NCBI GenBank assembly: GCA_017550965.1
Contig: JAFZNK010000175.1
Location: forward strand, 1 to 35,188
DNA: 35,188 bases
Direction: 5' to 3'
Source: Thermoguttaceae bacterium
GTDB taxonomy: Bacteria > Planctomycetota > Planctomycetia > Pirellulales > Thermoguttaceae
Shown here: piece by piece, positions 10,732-20,175 of the stretch
How the letters are laid out: each line of letters begins with the position of its first letter
How positions within the stretch are numbered: position 1 is the first letter of the stretch
The notes under the pieces: model-generated
Database searches by the model: none
What the model was told of the DNA's origin: nothing
Seen by the model: only the letters and a program-made list of their open reading frames with translations
Position numbers and translations under genes: made by a program

Positions 10732-12525
10732 GTGTTTCGAACTAAAACTTGCGGCGAATTGCGCCGCGCGAACGTAGGCGAAACGGTTACGCTTTGCGGT
10801 TGGGTCGACTCCGCGCGCGACCACAGCGGAGTGTTTTTTGTCAATATTCGCGACCGTTACGGCAAGACGCAGACGGTCTTCAACGTCTCCGAAGACGCGG
10901 AACTCTTCGAACTTGTCAAGACGATTCACAACGAAGACGTCGTTCAGATCACGGGCGAAGTTCTCACGCGTCCGGACGGACTGGTCAATCCCGACATGGC
11001 CACGGGCGAAATTGAAATCAAAGCGACCAAACTCGTCGTGTACAACCGTTCGAAACCGGTTCCCTTCCTTCCTTCCGCGCCCGAGATTCCGTCGGAAGAG
11101 ATGCGCCTCAAGTACCGCTATCTCGACTTGCGCCGTCCGGAAATGCAGCGCGTTCTCACGCTTAGACACCGCATTACCAAGACCTTGCGCGATTATTTCG
11201 ACGAAAACGATTTCCTCGAAGTCGAAACGCCCGTCCTTGGCAAAAGCACCCCGGAAGGCGCGCGCGACTACCTCGTGCCGAGCCGAATCACGCAAGGCGC
11301 GTTCTACGCCCTGCCCCAGTCGCCGCAGCTCTACAAGCAACTCCTCATGATCGCCGGGTACGACCGCTACGTTCAGGTGGCGCGCTGCTTCCGCGACGAA
11401 GACCTGCGCGCCGACCGACAGCCGGAATTCACGCAGCTCGACGTCAAGATGTCGTTTGTCGATATGGAAGATATTATCGACATGATCAGCAAGCTGGTCG
11501 CGCGACTCATGAAAGACGTCAAAGGCAAAGAAATTTCGCTCCCGATTCCGCGCATCACCTACGACGAGGCGATGGAACGGTTCGGCCACGACGCGCCCGA
11601 CTTGCGGTTCGGCATGGAGCTCAAAGACGTTACCGAGATCGCCAAAACGGTCGACTTCAAAGTCTTCCGTTCGGTCGCGGAAACCAAAGGCGGACGCGTG
11701 CGCGGAATCAACGTCAAAAACGCCGCCGACAAGTTCAGCCGCAAAGATATCGACAACCTGACGACGTGGACCGCCGAGCAGTTCGGCGCCAGGGGAATCG
11801 TCTGGTTCAAAGTCGACGCCGAGGGCAAATTGACCGGCTCGAGCGCCAAGAACTTCTCGGCGGAAGCGCTTGAAGCGATCGGCGCGAAACTCGAAGCGGA
11901 AGCCAACGACCTGCTCCTGTTCTCCTGCGGCGACTTCAATCTTACGTGCCGCGTTCTCAACGGATTGCGTCGACGACTCGCCGCGCAGCTCAAGTTGTAC
12001 GATCCCGACGAAATGAACTTCTGCTGGGTCGTCAAATTCCCGATGTTCGACTGGGACGAAGAAGAGAACCGCTGGGTCGCCATGCACCATCCGTTCACGA
12101 TGCCGCTGGTCGAAGACCTGCCGAAGCTCGACGGAGACGCCGACGCGATTCGCTCGATTCGCGCGCAGGCGTACGACCTTGTCCTCAACGGATTTGAAGC
12201 GGGCGGCGGCACGATCCGTATTCACGACGGCGACGTTCAGAACAAAGTCTTCGGCCTGCTCGGCATGACGCGCGAACAGGCGAAAGAGCAGTTCGGATTT
12301 CTCGTCGACGCGCTTCAATTCGGCGCCCCGCCCCACGGCGGTCTCGCGCTCGGGCTCGACCGCGTCGTCATGCTCTTCGCGGGGATCGACAACATTCGCG
12401 ACTGCATCGCCTTCCCGAAGACGACCAAAGCGAGCGACCTCATGACCGGCGCCCCCGCCGAAGTCGCGCCCAAGCAACTTGCGGAACTTGCGATTAAGAC
12501 GACCGTCGACGAAAAGAAAGATTAA
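10732..12525 (+). CDS. aspS: Aspartyl-tRNA synthetase, bacterial type
   Basis: This class II synthetase charges tRNA-Asp (or tRNA-Asp and tRNA-Asn in the non-discriminating form). It is 597 residues long, normal for the bacterial enzyme with its GAD insertion. The start is GTG at 10732, with AAGGAAC upstream. The OB-fold anticodon-binding domain is at about residues 1-110 (GWVDSARDHSGVFFVNIRDRYGKTQ). The class II core has the motif 2 block FRDEDLRADRQPEFTQLD near residue 221 and motif 3 GLALGLDRVVMLFAG near 539. The C-terminal IRDCIAFPKTTKASDLMTGAP is typical. If the genome lacks asnS, the enzyme could be non-discriminating and need GatCAB; the sequence alone does not settle this. A hairpin terminator follows at 12542-12570. 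Confidence 0.98.
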   Translation: MFRTKTCGELRRANVGETVTLCGWVDSARDHSGVFFVNIRDRYGKTQTVFNVSEDAELFELVKTIHNEDVVQITGEVLTRPDGLVNPDMATGEIEIKATKLVVYNRSKPVPFLPSAPEIPSEEMRLKYRYLDLRRPEMQRVLTLRHRITKTLRDYFDENDFLEVETPVLGKSTPEGARDYLVPSRITQGAFYALPQSPQLYKQLLMIAGYDRYVQVARCFRDEDLRADRQPEFTQLDVKMSFVDMEDIIDMISKLVARLMKDVKGKEISLPIPRITYDEAMERFGHDAPDLRFGMELKDVTEIAKTVDFKVFRSVAETKGGRVRGINVKNAADKFSRKDIDNLTTWTAEQFGARGIVWFKVDAEGKLTGSSAKNFSAEALEAIGAKLEAEANDLLLFSCGDFNLTCRVLNGLRRRLAAQLKLYDPDEMNFCWVVKFPMFDWDEEENRWVAMHHPFTMPLVEDLPKLDGDADAIRSIRAQAYDLVLNGFEAGGGTIRIHDGDVQNKVFGLLGMTREQAKEQFGFLVDALQFGAPPHGGLALGLDRVVMLFAGIDNIRDCIAFPKTTKASDLMTGAPAEVAPKQLAELAIKTTVDEKKD

Positions 12526-12541
12526 AACAATCTTTGCATAT

Positions 12542-12570
12542 CCGAGCCGTTCGCCTCGCGAACGGCTCGG
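12542..12570 (+). terminator. Hairpin terminator after aspS
   Basis: A perfect 12-base stem (CCGAGCCGTTCG / CGAACGGCTCGG) has a CCTCG loop, 16 bases after the aspS stop. The T-tract after it is poor (TTGG), so termination may be weak or Rho-assisted. Confidence 0.65.
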
Positions 12571-12584
12571 TTGGACGTTGCGAA

Positions 12585-12712
12585 GCCGTAACTCTTATCC
12601 ATCCGGGGATTTGCATCCCCGGCTTTTGGCGGCGCCCAAACGCGCGATCTCTCAAATCTACGCGACGCCGTAACTCTTACCCATCCGGGGATTTGTATCC
12701 CCGGCTTTTGGC
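12585..12712. repeat. Tandem pair of dispersed hairpin repeats (copies 3 and 4)
   Basis: Two direct copies of about 46 bases start at 12585 and 12668 (GCCGTAACTCTTA[T/C]CCATC, then the hairpin CCGGGGAT-TTG(C/T)-ATCCCCGG at 12603-12622 and 12685-12704, then CTTTTGGCG). They lie between the convergent aspS and hsdR genes and could block read-through in both directions. Confidence 0.85.
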
Positions 12713-12739
12713 GTTCTCCTGATCAACGCGCCGCGCGTC

Positions 12740-15661
12740 TTAGTAATATTCCTCGACGTAAGCGTACGCTTTGTCAAAGACTTCGGGATCGTCGATTCCG
12801 TATTTCACCGACACGATCGCGCGCAGTTCCCGCTTGACGTCGCGGCGTCCGCCGTTGGAATCCTGCCAACCGACAAATCGAATCTTCCGAACGACGTCGT
12901 CGATTTCCTCGACGAGCCGTTCGACGATCACGGGCGTGTTCGCGTTTTTCACGCCTCGAAACAGCTCCGTCAACGCGGCCTTTCCGCGATCGATCTCTTC
13001 AGCCGGGACGACCTCTTTTTCCGCCTTAACCGCTTTTTTCGCAAGGTCGAGCAGATACTTGAGAAACTCAATGCTCGTAATAAGCCCCTGTTCGTGCTTT
13101 TCGCGCAACTCTTCAAGCCGCTCGCCCAACTTGACGTATTTGGGGTCGTCGCTGTGCGCCTGAATTTTGGCGATAAGGTCGATTTCAAGCTTTTTGGCCT
13201 CTTTTGCGGGGTCTTTCCCTTTTCTGATAAAATCTTCGACGATCTGAACGTCTAATTCGATCACGTCGTCCGGGTCGGCGTCGACGACGTCGTCGACTTG
13301 CACGTTCCGATTGACCAGTTCCATCGTCTTGGCCCCGACGGCGGCCCAGAGGAGCCGACCGCGCGAGTCGGCGGGTCTGATCGACGCGTAGACTTTCGTA
13401 AGCCATTGATAGTCATGCGAATACGGCGCCAGAAACGCGTCGGGCGAAAGCGCGTTGTACGCTTTGTTTAAGACGCGATACTCCGCCGCGAACGCGTCGC
13501 GCCGCTCGTTGTTCGGCAGACAATCCTGCGCTTTCAGCAGCGCTTCCCAGCCTTCCTCGCTTCGATCGACGCCGGGGAAGAACGCGAGACATTTCTCCAT
13601 GAGCTCGGGGAACTCGTCTTTGATTTTGTCGATGTTCGTAACGACTTGTCTCATCGACTGTTCGTCGAACGCGAGCGATTTGGCCACGTCGTCGAAGATA
13701 CCGATGTAGTCGACGATACGTCCGAACTCCTTGACGCCGCCGTAAACGCGATTGACGCGGCAAATCGCCTGCAAAAGGGTATGGTCGCGCAACGGCTTGT
13801 CCAAATACATCGTCTGCAAAATCGGCGCGTCGAATCCGGTCAGGAGTTTCGACGTAACGACGATCAACTTCAGCGGGTCGTTTGGATTGCGGAACTTGTC
13901 GAGAATCTTTGACTCTTCGTCGCGACTTCGCCGCCATTCTTTGTATTCGTCCCCTTTGTCGGCGTTCGTATCCATAACGATCGTCGTATGATCGGACGAC
14001 CCAAACGCGCGGTCGAGCGCTCTTTTATATAAGACGCAACATTCGCGATTGTAGCAGACGACGAGCCCTTTGAACCCGTCCGGCTCGACTTTGTCGCGAT
14101 AGTGTTTGACAATATGCGCGCAGACTTTCTCGACGCGCGCGTCCGCTTTCATGAGCGCTTCGAACTTAACGCGTTTGGCGACTTCCGACTTCTCCTCTTC
14201 GGTGAATCGGTTTTCCTGAGCGAGCCGTTCGAACTCCTCGTCGATCGATTCCTGATCGATATGCATGTCGACGGGGACCGTCTCGAAGCGTAGCGGAAGC
14301 GTCGCGCCGTCGCGGATCGAGTCGGCGAACGAATAGTAGCTCATGTACCCGGTCGAATCTTCGGCGGCGCCGAACGTTCGGAACGTGTTGCGGTCGAGCC
14401 GATTGATCGGGGTGCCGGTCAGTCCGAAGAAAAACGCGTTTGGGAGCGCGGCGCGCATCTTCTCGCCAAGATCCCCTTCCTGGGTTCGGTGCGCTTCGTC
14501 GGCGAGCAAAACGATGTTGGAGCGTTCGTTTAAGCGCCCGTTGACCTCCCCGAATTTGAAGATCGTCGTAATGAGAATCTTGCGCGAATCCTGTTTGAAG
14601 AATTTGATCAGCTGTTCTTTGGACTCCGCGAGCGCCAGGTTGGGCGTGTCCGCGGACGTAAACGTCGCGGTAATCTGCGCGTCGAGATCGAGTCGGTCGA
14701 CCACGACGACGACCGTCGGCTGTTTGAGTTCCGGAAGCATGCGCAACTTCTGCGCCGCGAACAACATAAGAAGCGACTTTCCGGAACCTTGAAAATGCCA
14801 GATCAGCCCGCGCTTCGGGCTTCCGCGCCGAACGCGCTCGACGATTCCGTTCGCGCCCTCGTACTGCTGATAGCGGCAGACGACCTTGTATTTCTGGAAC
14901 TGCTTGTCGGTCGAATAGAGCGTGAAGAACCGAAAGACGTCGACGACGACCGACGGCTTGAGGATCGAAAGAGCGCTTCGCTTCACGTCCTCGAGCGTTC
15001 CTTCGGACTTGTCCTCGCTCGTATGCCACGGGCCCCATTTGTCGATCGGCGCCCCGAGCGCCCCGTAGCGGAACAACTTGCCTTCGGTCGCGAAATTAAA
15101 GACGTTCGTCGCAAACATTTGCGGAACGCTCTTTTCGTACGCGAGAATATCCTGCGCTCCGTCGGCCCACGAGATCGACGGGCGCGTCGGCGTCTTCAAC
15201 TCGCCAATAACCATGGGAAACCCGTTGACAAGAAGGACGACGTCGAATCGCTTTCCCCCGTTGGCTTGCGGATAGACCCACTGGTTCGTCACGACGTACT
15301 CGTTTTTCTCAAATTCTTCTTTGTCAAGCGTTCCGAAGAATTTGACCGAGACCATCTTTCCGTTTTCGCCGAACGGAAAGGAGTTGTTCTCAAAGACAAG
15401 TTTCTTAAACGCTTCGTTTTGCGTAACGAGATTGGTCGCGTTCGTCGACATAATCAGCGCGCGCAATTTGCGAAGAACCTCGTCCGCGCGGCTCGGATCT
15501 TCCGCTATGCAAGGATTCAGCCGAATCAACGCGTCGCGAACCATTTCTTCGACGAGAACGTCCCCGTCGTTCCGAGGAAGCGCCCCCGGCGGGATACAAC
15601 GCCAGCCGTTGCTCGCCAACGTCTCCACGAGCATTTGTTCTAATTCGTCTTCGTTGAACAT
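12740..15661 (-). CDS. hsdR: Type I restriction enzyme R subunit
   Basis: This is the motor and nuclease subunit of a type I restriction-modification system: it translocates DNA with ATP and cuts far from unmodified recognition sites. It has 973 residues. The N-terminal nuclease has D140 (FDVVLLVNGFP) and E154-x-K156 in GELKTP. Helicase motifs follow: Walker A QGSGKS near 291-296, motif II DEAH at 388-391, motif III LTGTP near 414, and later motifs VVTSKLLTGFDAP and QAICRVNR. All catalytic residues look intact. The start at 15661 has AGGG upstream. It is the last gene of the minus-strand hsd operon, 67 bases after hsdS. Its C-terminal helical region presumably docks on the methylase core. The gene converges on aspS across the hairpin repeats. 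Confidence 0.96.
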   Translation of the reverse strand: MFNEDELEQMLVETLASNGWRCIPPGALPRNDGDVLVEEMVRDALIRLNPCIAEDPSRADEVLRKLRALIMSTNATNLVTQNEAFKKLVFENNSFPFGENGKMVSVKFFGTLDKEEFEKNEYVVTNQWVYPQANGGKRFDVVLLVNGFPMVIGELKTPTRPSISWADGAQDILAYEKSVPQMFATNVFNFATEGKLFRYGALGAPIDKWGPWHTSEDKSEGTLEDVKRSALSILKPSVVVDVFRFFTLYSTDKQFQKYKVVCRYQQYEGANGIVERVRRGSPKRGLIWHFQGSGKSLLMLFAAQKLRMLPELKQPTVVVVVDRLDLDAQITATFTSADTPNLALAESKEQLIKFFKQDSRKILITTIFKFGEVNGRLNERSNIVLLADEAHRTQEGDLGEKMRAALPNAFFFGLTGTPINRLDRNTFRTFGAAEDSTGYMSYYSFADSIRDGATLPLRFETVPVDMHIDQESIDEEFERLAQENRFTEEEKSEVAKRVKFEALMKADARVEKVCAHIVKHYRDKVEPDGFKGLVVCYNRECCVLYKRALDRAFGSSDHTTIVMDTNADKGDEYKEWRRSRDEESKILDKFRNPNDPLKLIVVTSKLLTGFDAPILQTMYLDKPLRDHTLLQAICRVNRVYGGVKEFGRIVDYIGIFDDVAKSLAFDEQSMRQVVTNIDKIKDEFPELMEKCLAFFPGVDRSEEGWEALLKAQDCLPNNERRDAFAAEYRVLNKAYNALSPDAFLAPYSHDYQWLTKVYASIRPADSRGRLLWAAVGAKTMELVNRNVQVDDVVDADPDDVIELDVQIVEDFIRKGKDPAKEAKKLEIDLIAKIQAHSDDPKYVKLGERLEELREKHEQGLITSIEFLKYLLDLAKKAVKAEKEVVPAEEIDRGKAALTELFRGVKNANTPVIVERLVEEIDDVVRKIRFVGWQDSNGGRRDVKRELRAIVSVKYGIDDPEVFDKAYAYVEEYY

Positions 15662-15728
15662 CGGGGAACCCTCAGGTCGTTATGGTTTCAATGTAATTTT
15701 GATTGTTTCGTTGTGCCTTTAACTAGCA

Positions 15729-16877
15729 TCAGTCAAAATATCGATGCTTTAGACTGTTGAGAAGGATTTCTGCCTGTGTTAGCGAATCACGAATTTTGTT
15801 TTTCGTTTGCTCGATTTGTTCTAAAAAACGAATATATTGCTCCTGTAGTTCCATGGGTAATAACGGAATCTGAAAAGAAGAAACGATAGAGACATTAAGA
15901 TTTTTCATTGTAACGCCAACCGCCATGCTCTCAATGTACTTACAAAATGTGGATGACGAAATAATTCTTTGTAGCAAACATGATTTTATTCCGTTTTTAG
16001 GTCGAATAATTATGCTTCCTGTTCCACACAGGTAACCGCCACTAGGAACAACGGCACAACGGCCCATTTCGCCTCTTCTCCCCAGAACAACATCGCCTAC
16101 TTGAAGCGAGTAACATGAAAGTTCTTCATATTTTGAATCTGTCAGGGTTAAATTTGGGTCAATAACAATTGTTCCGTCTATAATATGCGAGGGGTTAACT
16201 ATCGGGTGTCCACCTTGAATGTAATCGTCTTTGTGCAATAAAGAACCGAAGGGGCCTATTCTTATTTCCGCAATATTCTCGAGTTGACTTGTTTCCCAAT
16301 TCATAGGATTTTCTATCGGATCCCCAAACATCTCCACAAACCGCGCCTTAACGAGTTCGTCAGTAGCGGCAAGGAGTTTCCTATAGGCTTCCTTGACATT
16401 CCATATAGACCAGAGTAATTCAACGTACTTGTCTTGCTGTTTGACGTCAGGCAATTCAAATTCAAAATCGGCTAAATCTGAAAACAAAACGTATGGGTTT
16501 GTCGATCCTTTTGATCTCTTAATCGACCATTCTGTAAAGGAATCGGAAAGCATTATAAACGGCAGAAGCCTTTGTCTTAGGACGCTTTCGTCCTTAGTTT
16601 CAAAAACGAACGTCGTATTGGCGGTTACGCCTTCAAAATCAGCGACGGCGACCTTTTTTAAATATGTTCTTCTTGAACCATACAGAACTTGTCCGAGACG
16701 AAACAACCTGATAAACGCTGGACCAACGTCGTCTGTCGCGAAACGCCCCTTTCTCCGAATAACCAAGTCTTCGGTATCCATGTGATCGCCCGCCACATAG
16801 AATTCATAGGAATTGTTATTCCGATCAATCTTCTCTTTGCAGTCTTTAACGACGTCGCCAAATTTCACTCTACTCAT
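15729..16877 (-). CDS. hsdS: Type I specificity subunit
   Basis: This is the DNA-recognition subunit of the type I complex, 382 residues with the expected two-half layout. Target recognition domain 1 ends with LFSDLADFEFELPDVKQQDKYVELL, followed by a conserved helix (WNVKEAYRKLLAATDELVKARFVEMFGDP). Domain 2 contains IRIGPFGSLLHKDDY and GDVVLGRRGEMGRCAVVP, and ends in a second helix (QIPLLPMELQEQYIRFLEQIEQTKNKI). The two helices act as spacer rulers between half-sites. Target sequence cannot be read from protein. Base composition is clearly more AT-rich than the surroundings, as expected for an exchanged hsdS. Its ATG (16875-16877) abuts the stop codon of the upstream hsdM (16878-16880). Confidence 0.94.
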   Translation of the reverse strand: MSRVKFGDVVKDCKEKIDRNNNSYEFYVAGDHMDTEDLVIRRKGRFATDDVGPAFIRLFRLGQVLYGSRRTYLKKVAVADFEGVTANTTFVFETKDESVLRQRLLPFIMLSDSFTEWSIKRSKGSTNPYVLFSDLADFEFELPDVKQQDKYVELLWSIWNVKEAYRKLLAATDELVKARFVEMFGDPIENPMNWETSQLENIAEIRIGPFGSLLHKDDYIQGGHPIVNPSHIIDGTIVIDPNLTLTDSKYEELSCYSLQVGDVVLGRRGEMGRCAVVPSGGYLCGTGSIIIRPKNGIKSCLLQRIISSSTFCKYIESMAVGVTMKNLNVSIVSSFQIPLLPMELQEQYIRFLEQIEQTKNKIRDSLTQAEILLNSLKHRYFD

Positions 16878-18368
16878 CTATCGCTCCGATTCAGATAAAG
16901 CCTTGCAAAGTTTCAAAATAGATTCGTCGAGTTCCTCTCGACTGCGATCCCATTGAATCGCCGCTTCTTTCGGAGTATTACAAGGTTTGTCCTGTTGGGC
17001 TGAATTGCTAAAATACAACGACAAATTCAGGGAGAAGTCGTTGTTAGCGACCTCGTCGAAATCGACTATTCTTGCAAAATCAGTTTCGTTTTCATATCTG
17101 TTGTACGATGAAGCAATGCGGTTAATATGTTCTTCGTCGAGAAAATTTTGCGTTCCTATTCGAGAGAATTCATTAACGGCCTGAATAAACAAAATCTTGT
17201 TTTTTCGGGTTTTGTCTTTTTTCGTCCTGCAAACCAAAATACACGCTTCCATCGTCGCGTTAAAGAAAAGATTGGGGGCTAGACCAATGACGCTCTCAAC
17301 CAAATCTTTTTCTATCATAGTTTTGCGCAATTCTTTTTCTTCATTTCGAAAAAGCACGCCGTGCGGAAGGAGTATCGCGCACCGTCCGCTTGTCTCGTTC
17401 ATACTCCTAAGGATGTGTTGAATAAAAGCAAAATCGGCTCTTCCTTGCGGAGGAACGCCCAAAAAATTGCGTCCGTATTTGTCGGCGGCAAACGCGTTTC
17501 TGTTCCAATTCTTGATCGAATAAGGGGGATTAGCCAAAACGACGTCAAACGTCTGCAACCGATTCCCTTTCAGGAACGCTGGGGAAAGAAGGACGTCGCC
17601 GTTGGCGATATGAAAATCTTCGATTCCGTGGAGAAAGAGATTCATGCGCGCGATGGCAGACGAAAGCTGATTGATTTCCTGTCCGTAGATTTTCAGGTTG
17701 CGCCATTCGAGCCCGCGTTCCTTGAGGTAGGCGACGCAGGAGATGAGCATTCCGGCGCTCCCGCAAGTCGGGTCGTAGACGGTCTCCCCCGGTTGCGGCT
17801 TAAGGAGTTCGGTCATGAGGTGGACGACGGTTCGATTGGTGTAGAACTCCTGCGCGGTGTGTCCGCTGTCGTCGGCGAATTTCCCAATGAGGTATTCGTA
17901 CCCCTGCCCAAGTTCGTCCTCGGGGCAGTTGGCGATCGAGAGAGTTTTCGAGCTGAAATGGTCGAGCAGGTTTTTGAGAAGCTCGTCGGAGAGTCTGTTT
18001 TTGTTCGTCCACGCGGCGTCGCCAAAGACGCCCTGCAATTTTTCGGAATTCGCCCTTTCGACCGCTTTAAAGGCGTCGACGATCGCCTGACCGACGTTTT
18101 CAGGGACTTCGCGCACTCTGTTCCAATGATATTCTTTCGGAATCAGGAACGCGTGAATTTCCTCTTCGGCGAAACGGTTCAGTTGCGCGCCGTATTTAGC
18201 CTTCGCCTTGGCGGTCTCTTCGTCGTAGACGTCGCACATGCGTTTGAAGAAGAGAAGTGGAAAGATGTACTGCTTGTACGCTCCGGCGTCGATACTCGTT
18301 CGGAGCAGAACGGCGGCGCCCCATAAGTAGGACTCCAGCTCGTCGATCGTGATGCGTTCGTCGCTCAT
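16878..18368 (-). CDS. hsdM: Type I methylase subunit, second copy
   Basis: This is an N6-adenine methyltransferase subunit of the type I system, 496 residues. The N-terminal HsdM helical domain (LWGAAVLLRTSIDAGAYKQYIFPLLFFKRMCDVYDEE) precedes the SAM-binding motif I DPTCGSAG (about residues 199-206) and catalytic motif IV NPPY (280-283). Both are intact. The ATG at 18366-18368 overlaps the stop of the upstream hsdM as ATGA, and its stop abuts hsdS. The product is related to but clearly different from the first HsdM (motif I DPTCGSAG against DGACGTGG). The first 840 bases have the local GC-rich composition; from about the NPPY codons onward the gene becomes AT-rich and stays so into hsdS. Its C-terminal half, which contacts HsdS, may have been exchanged together with hsdS. 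Confidence 0.94.
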   Translation of the reverse strand: MSDERITIDELESYLWGAAVLLRTSIDAGAYKQYIFPLLFFKRMCDVYDEETAKAKAKYGAQLNRFAEEEIHAFLIPKEYHWNRVREVPENVGQAIVDAFKAVERANSEKLQGVFGDAAWTNKNRLSDELLKNLLDHFSSKTLSIANCPEDELGQGYEYLIGKFADDSGHTAQEFYTNRTVVHLMTELLKPQPGETVYDPTCGSAGMLISCVAYLKERGLEWRNLKIYGQEINQLSSAIARMNLFLHGIEDFHIANGDVLLSPAFLKGNRLQTFDVVLANPPYSIKNWNRNAFAADKYGRNFLGVPPQGRADFAFIQHILRSMNETSGRCAILLPHGVLFRNEEKELRKTMIEKDLVESVIGLAPNLFFNATMEACILVCRTKKDKTRKNKILFIQAVNEFSRIGTQNFLDEEHINRIASSYNRYENETDFARIVDFDEVANNDFSLNLSLYFSNSAQQDKPCNTPKEAAIQWDRSREELDESILKLCKALSESER

Positions 18369-19894
18369 TTCAACAGCCCTTCCTTTTTGAGGAGTTCGCG
18401 CAATTTGTCTTCGGCGCGTTTGACGTCGTCGACCGCTTCGAAGAACCGTTTTTTAACCGCCTCGGGGTCGATCGTTTCCTTCGCTTCCTGTTCAATATAG
18501 CCGTTGACGGCGAGGGAATATCCTTTTTCTTTGACGTCGTCGATAGAGACGAGCTTCGACTTGCCGGGGACGTCGGCAAACCCCGTATAGAGCTTAAACG
18601 CTTCCTCGACGTTCTCTTCGGTCATGACGTTCTGGGCGCGCAACGGCGTATAGAGCGTCGACGCGTCGACGAGCATGATCTTGCCGCGGCGTTCTTTCGG
18701 CTTGGCGTTGTTCGTAATCAGAACGCACGCGGAAACGCCCGAGCCGTAAAATAGCCCTCCGACGAGCGTGATCGCCCCTTCGAGCTTGTCCGACTCGACG
18801 AGTTTTCGCCTGATTTCGCCGTCTTTGCCCGAATGAAACAACGCGCCTTGGGGCATGACGACGGCGGCGCGTCCCTTTTTCGGGTCGGTCGACTTGACGA
18901 AATGCTGAATCCACGCGAAGTCGGCGCTCGAGTCGGTCGGAGAGCCCCATTCGTTGCGTCCGTACTTGTCGGCGGCGAAGACGTCGGCTCCCCATTTCTT
19001 CATCCCGAACGGGGGATTGGCGACGACGCAGTCGAACGTCTGAAGCCGATTATTCTCGATAAAGAGGGGATTGCGGAGCGTGTCGCCCTGCTCGACGCGG
19101 AAATCTTCTGCCCCGTGAAGGTAGAGATTCATGCGCGCGATCGCGGACGTCGCGAGGTTCTTCTCCTGCCCGAAAATCCGTCCGAACGCGGCGCGCGAGT
19201 CGTTCATATGCCGAATCGCTTCGATCAGCATGCCGCCGGTGCCGCACGCGCCGTCGTAAACCGTCTCCCCCGGTTGGGGATTGAGAATTCTGATCATCAG
19301 CCGCACGACCGATCGCGGAGTGTAGAACTCTCCGGCGTTCTTTTTCGAGAGGTCGGCGAATTTCTTAATCAGGTATTCGTAAGCGTCCCCCATGACGTCC
19401 GCCGAATAGTTTTGATTCCCGACTTTCAGCGTCGACATGTGTTCGACGAGTTCCTTGAGCCGCGCGTCGGACAACTTGTTTTTGTCGGTCCAGTTGGCGT
19501 CGTCGAAACTTGAAAACAGCCCGGAAAGAGAGGTCGGATTCGCTTTTTCGATCCCAGTCATGGCGTCGACGATCGCCTTGCCGACGTCTTCGCTCGTCTC
19601 GCGAACGTCGTTCCAATGACAGCCGGGAGGAACGAGGAATTTATGCAGTTCCTCTTCCTCGAATTTCGCGGCGGCGGCTCCGTAATCGGATTTCGCCTTG
19701 GCGGTTTCTTCGTCGTAAACGTCGGACATGCGCTTGAAGAACAGGATCGGGATGACGTAGCTCTTGTATTCGTCCTGATTGATCGGCCCGCGCAAGATGT
19801 TGCACGCTTCGAAAAGGTAGTTGAAGAGTTTGGCGGTCGTCGTCTCTTTCGACTCCTCTTCCAGCGTTTTAAACAGCGGCGCTTCTTTCGCCAT
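18365..19894 (-). CDS. hsdM: Type I methylase subunit, first copy
   Basis: This is an N6-adenine methyltransferase subunit, 509 residues, the promoter-proximal gene of the hsd operon. The start at 19894 has GGAGG at good spacing. An N-terminal HsdM domain contains YVIPILFFKRMSDVYDEE. Motif I is DGACGTGGML (about residues 214-223), motif IV is NPPF (293-296), and the C-terminal helices (DVKRAEDKLRELLKKEGLLK) look complete. Both catalytic motifs are intact, so this is not an obvious dead copy. It sits next to the operator-rich region at 20006-20210. The two HsdM proteins may form a heterodimer with one HsdS, or one may be a spare subunit from an older system. Confidence 0.95.
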   Translation of the reverse strand: MAKEAPLFKTLEEESKETTTAKLFNYLFEACNILRGPINQDEYKSYVIPILFFKRMSDVYDEETAKAKSDYGAAAAKFEEEELHKFLVPPGCHWNDVRETSEDVGKAIVDAMTGIEKANPTSLSGLFSSFDDANWTDKNKLSDARLKELVEHMSTLKVGNQNYSADVMGDAYEYLIKKFADLSKKNAGEFYTPRSVVRLMIRILNPQPGETVYDGACGTGGMLIEAIRHMNDSRAAFGRIFGQEKNLATSAIARMNLYLHGAEDFRVEQGDTLRNPLFIENNRLQTFDCVVANPPFGMKKWGADVFAADKYGRNEWGSPTDSSADFAWIQHFVKSTDPKKGRAAVVMPQGALFHSGKDGEIRRKLVESDKLEGAITLVGGLFYGSGVSACVLITNNAKPKERRGKIMLVDASTLYTPLRAQNVMTEENVEEAFKLYTGFADVPGKSKLVSIDDVKEKGYSLAVNGYIEQEAKETIDPEAVKKRFFEAVDDVKRAEDKLRELLKKEGLLK

Positions 19895-20005
19895 ACCGAA
19901 TATCCTCCGTCGTTGTCGACGCGCCGCTTGACGAAACGAGCCGACCTGGTCTTTTATGTCTTTTTTAAAAGGACTTACAGACAGAACCGTTCAGTTGGCT
20001 GCCTG

Positions 20006-20031
20006 GCCAAAACGTATACCTTTTGGCCACG
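20006..20031. promoter_or_regulatory. Operator-like palindrome, site 1
   Basis: A 26-base near-perfect palindrome has arms TGGCCAAAA and TTTTGGCCA around a central GTATAC; only one base pair (positions 10 and 17) breaks the symmetry. It lies about 110 bases upstream of the hsdM start. Confidence 0.7.
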
Positions 20032-20092
20032 TGGGAAACGTCGGTTTTTTAAAGAAAAAGAGGCTTTTTAAGCCATAAAAAGTATGTTTTAC

Positions 20093-20120
20093 TTGCCAAA
20101 AAGCCCCTGTAATGTACAAT
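20093..20120 (+). promoter_or_regulatory. Predicted sigma-70 promoter toward the solitary methyltransferase
   Basis: TTGCCA (20093-20098) and TACAAT (20115-20120) are separated by 16 bases. The -35 box overlaps a TTGCCAAAA half-site related to the operators at 20006 and 20150. Confidence 0.65.
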
Positions 20121-20149
20121 TGGGACAATAAGAGAGGTTAGGTTGCGAT

Positions 20150-20175
20150 TGGCCAAAAGGTATAGTATTTGGCGA
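20150..20175. promoter_or_regulatory. Operator-like site 2
   Basis: The left half TGGCCAAAAGGTATA matches the reverse complement of site 1 exactly over 15 bases, and the right half TTTGGC is weaker. It lies just downstream of the predicted transcription start of the plus-strand promoter. More TTTTTGGC half-sites occur at 20200-20214. Confidence 0.65.

Noticed and set aside
10726..12477. Long minus-strand open frame opposite aspS
   Set aside because: This is an antisense shadow of a certain aspS gene, caused by GC-rich codon bias.
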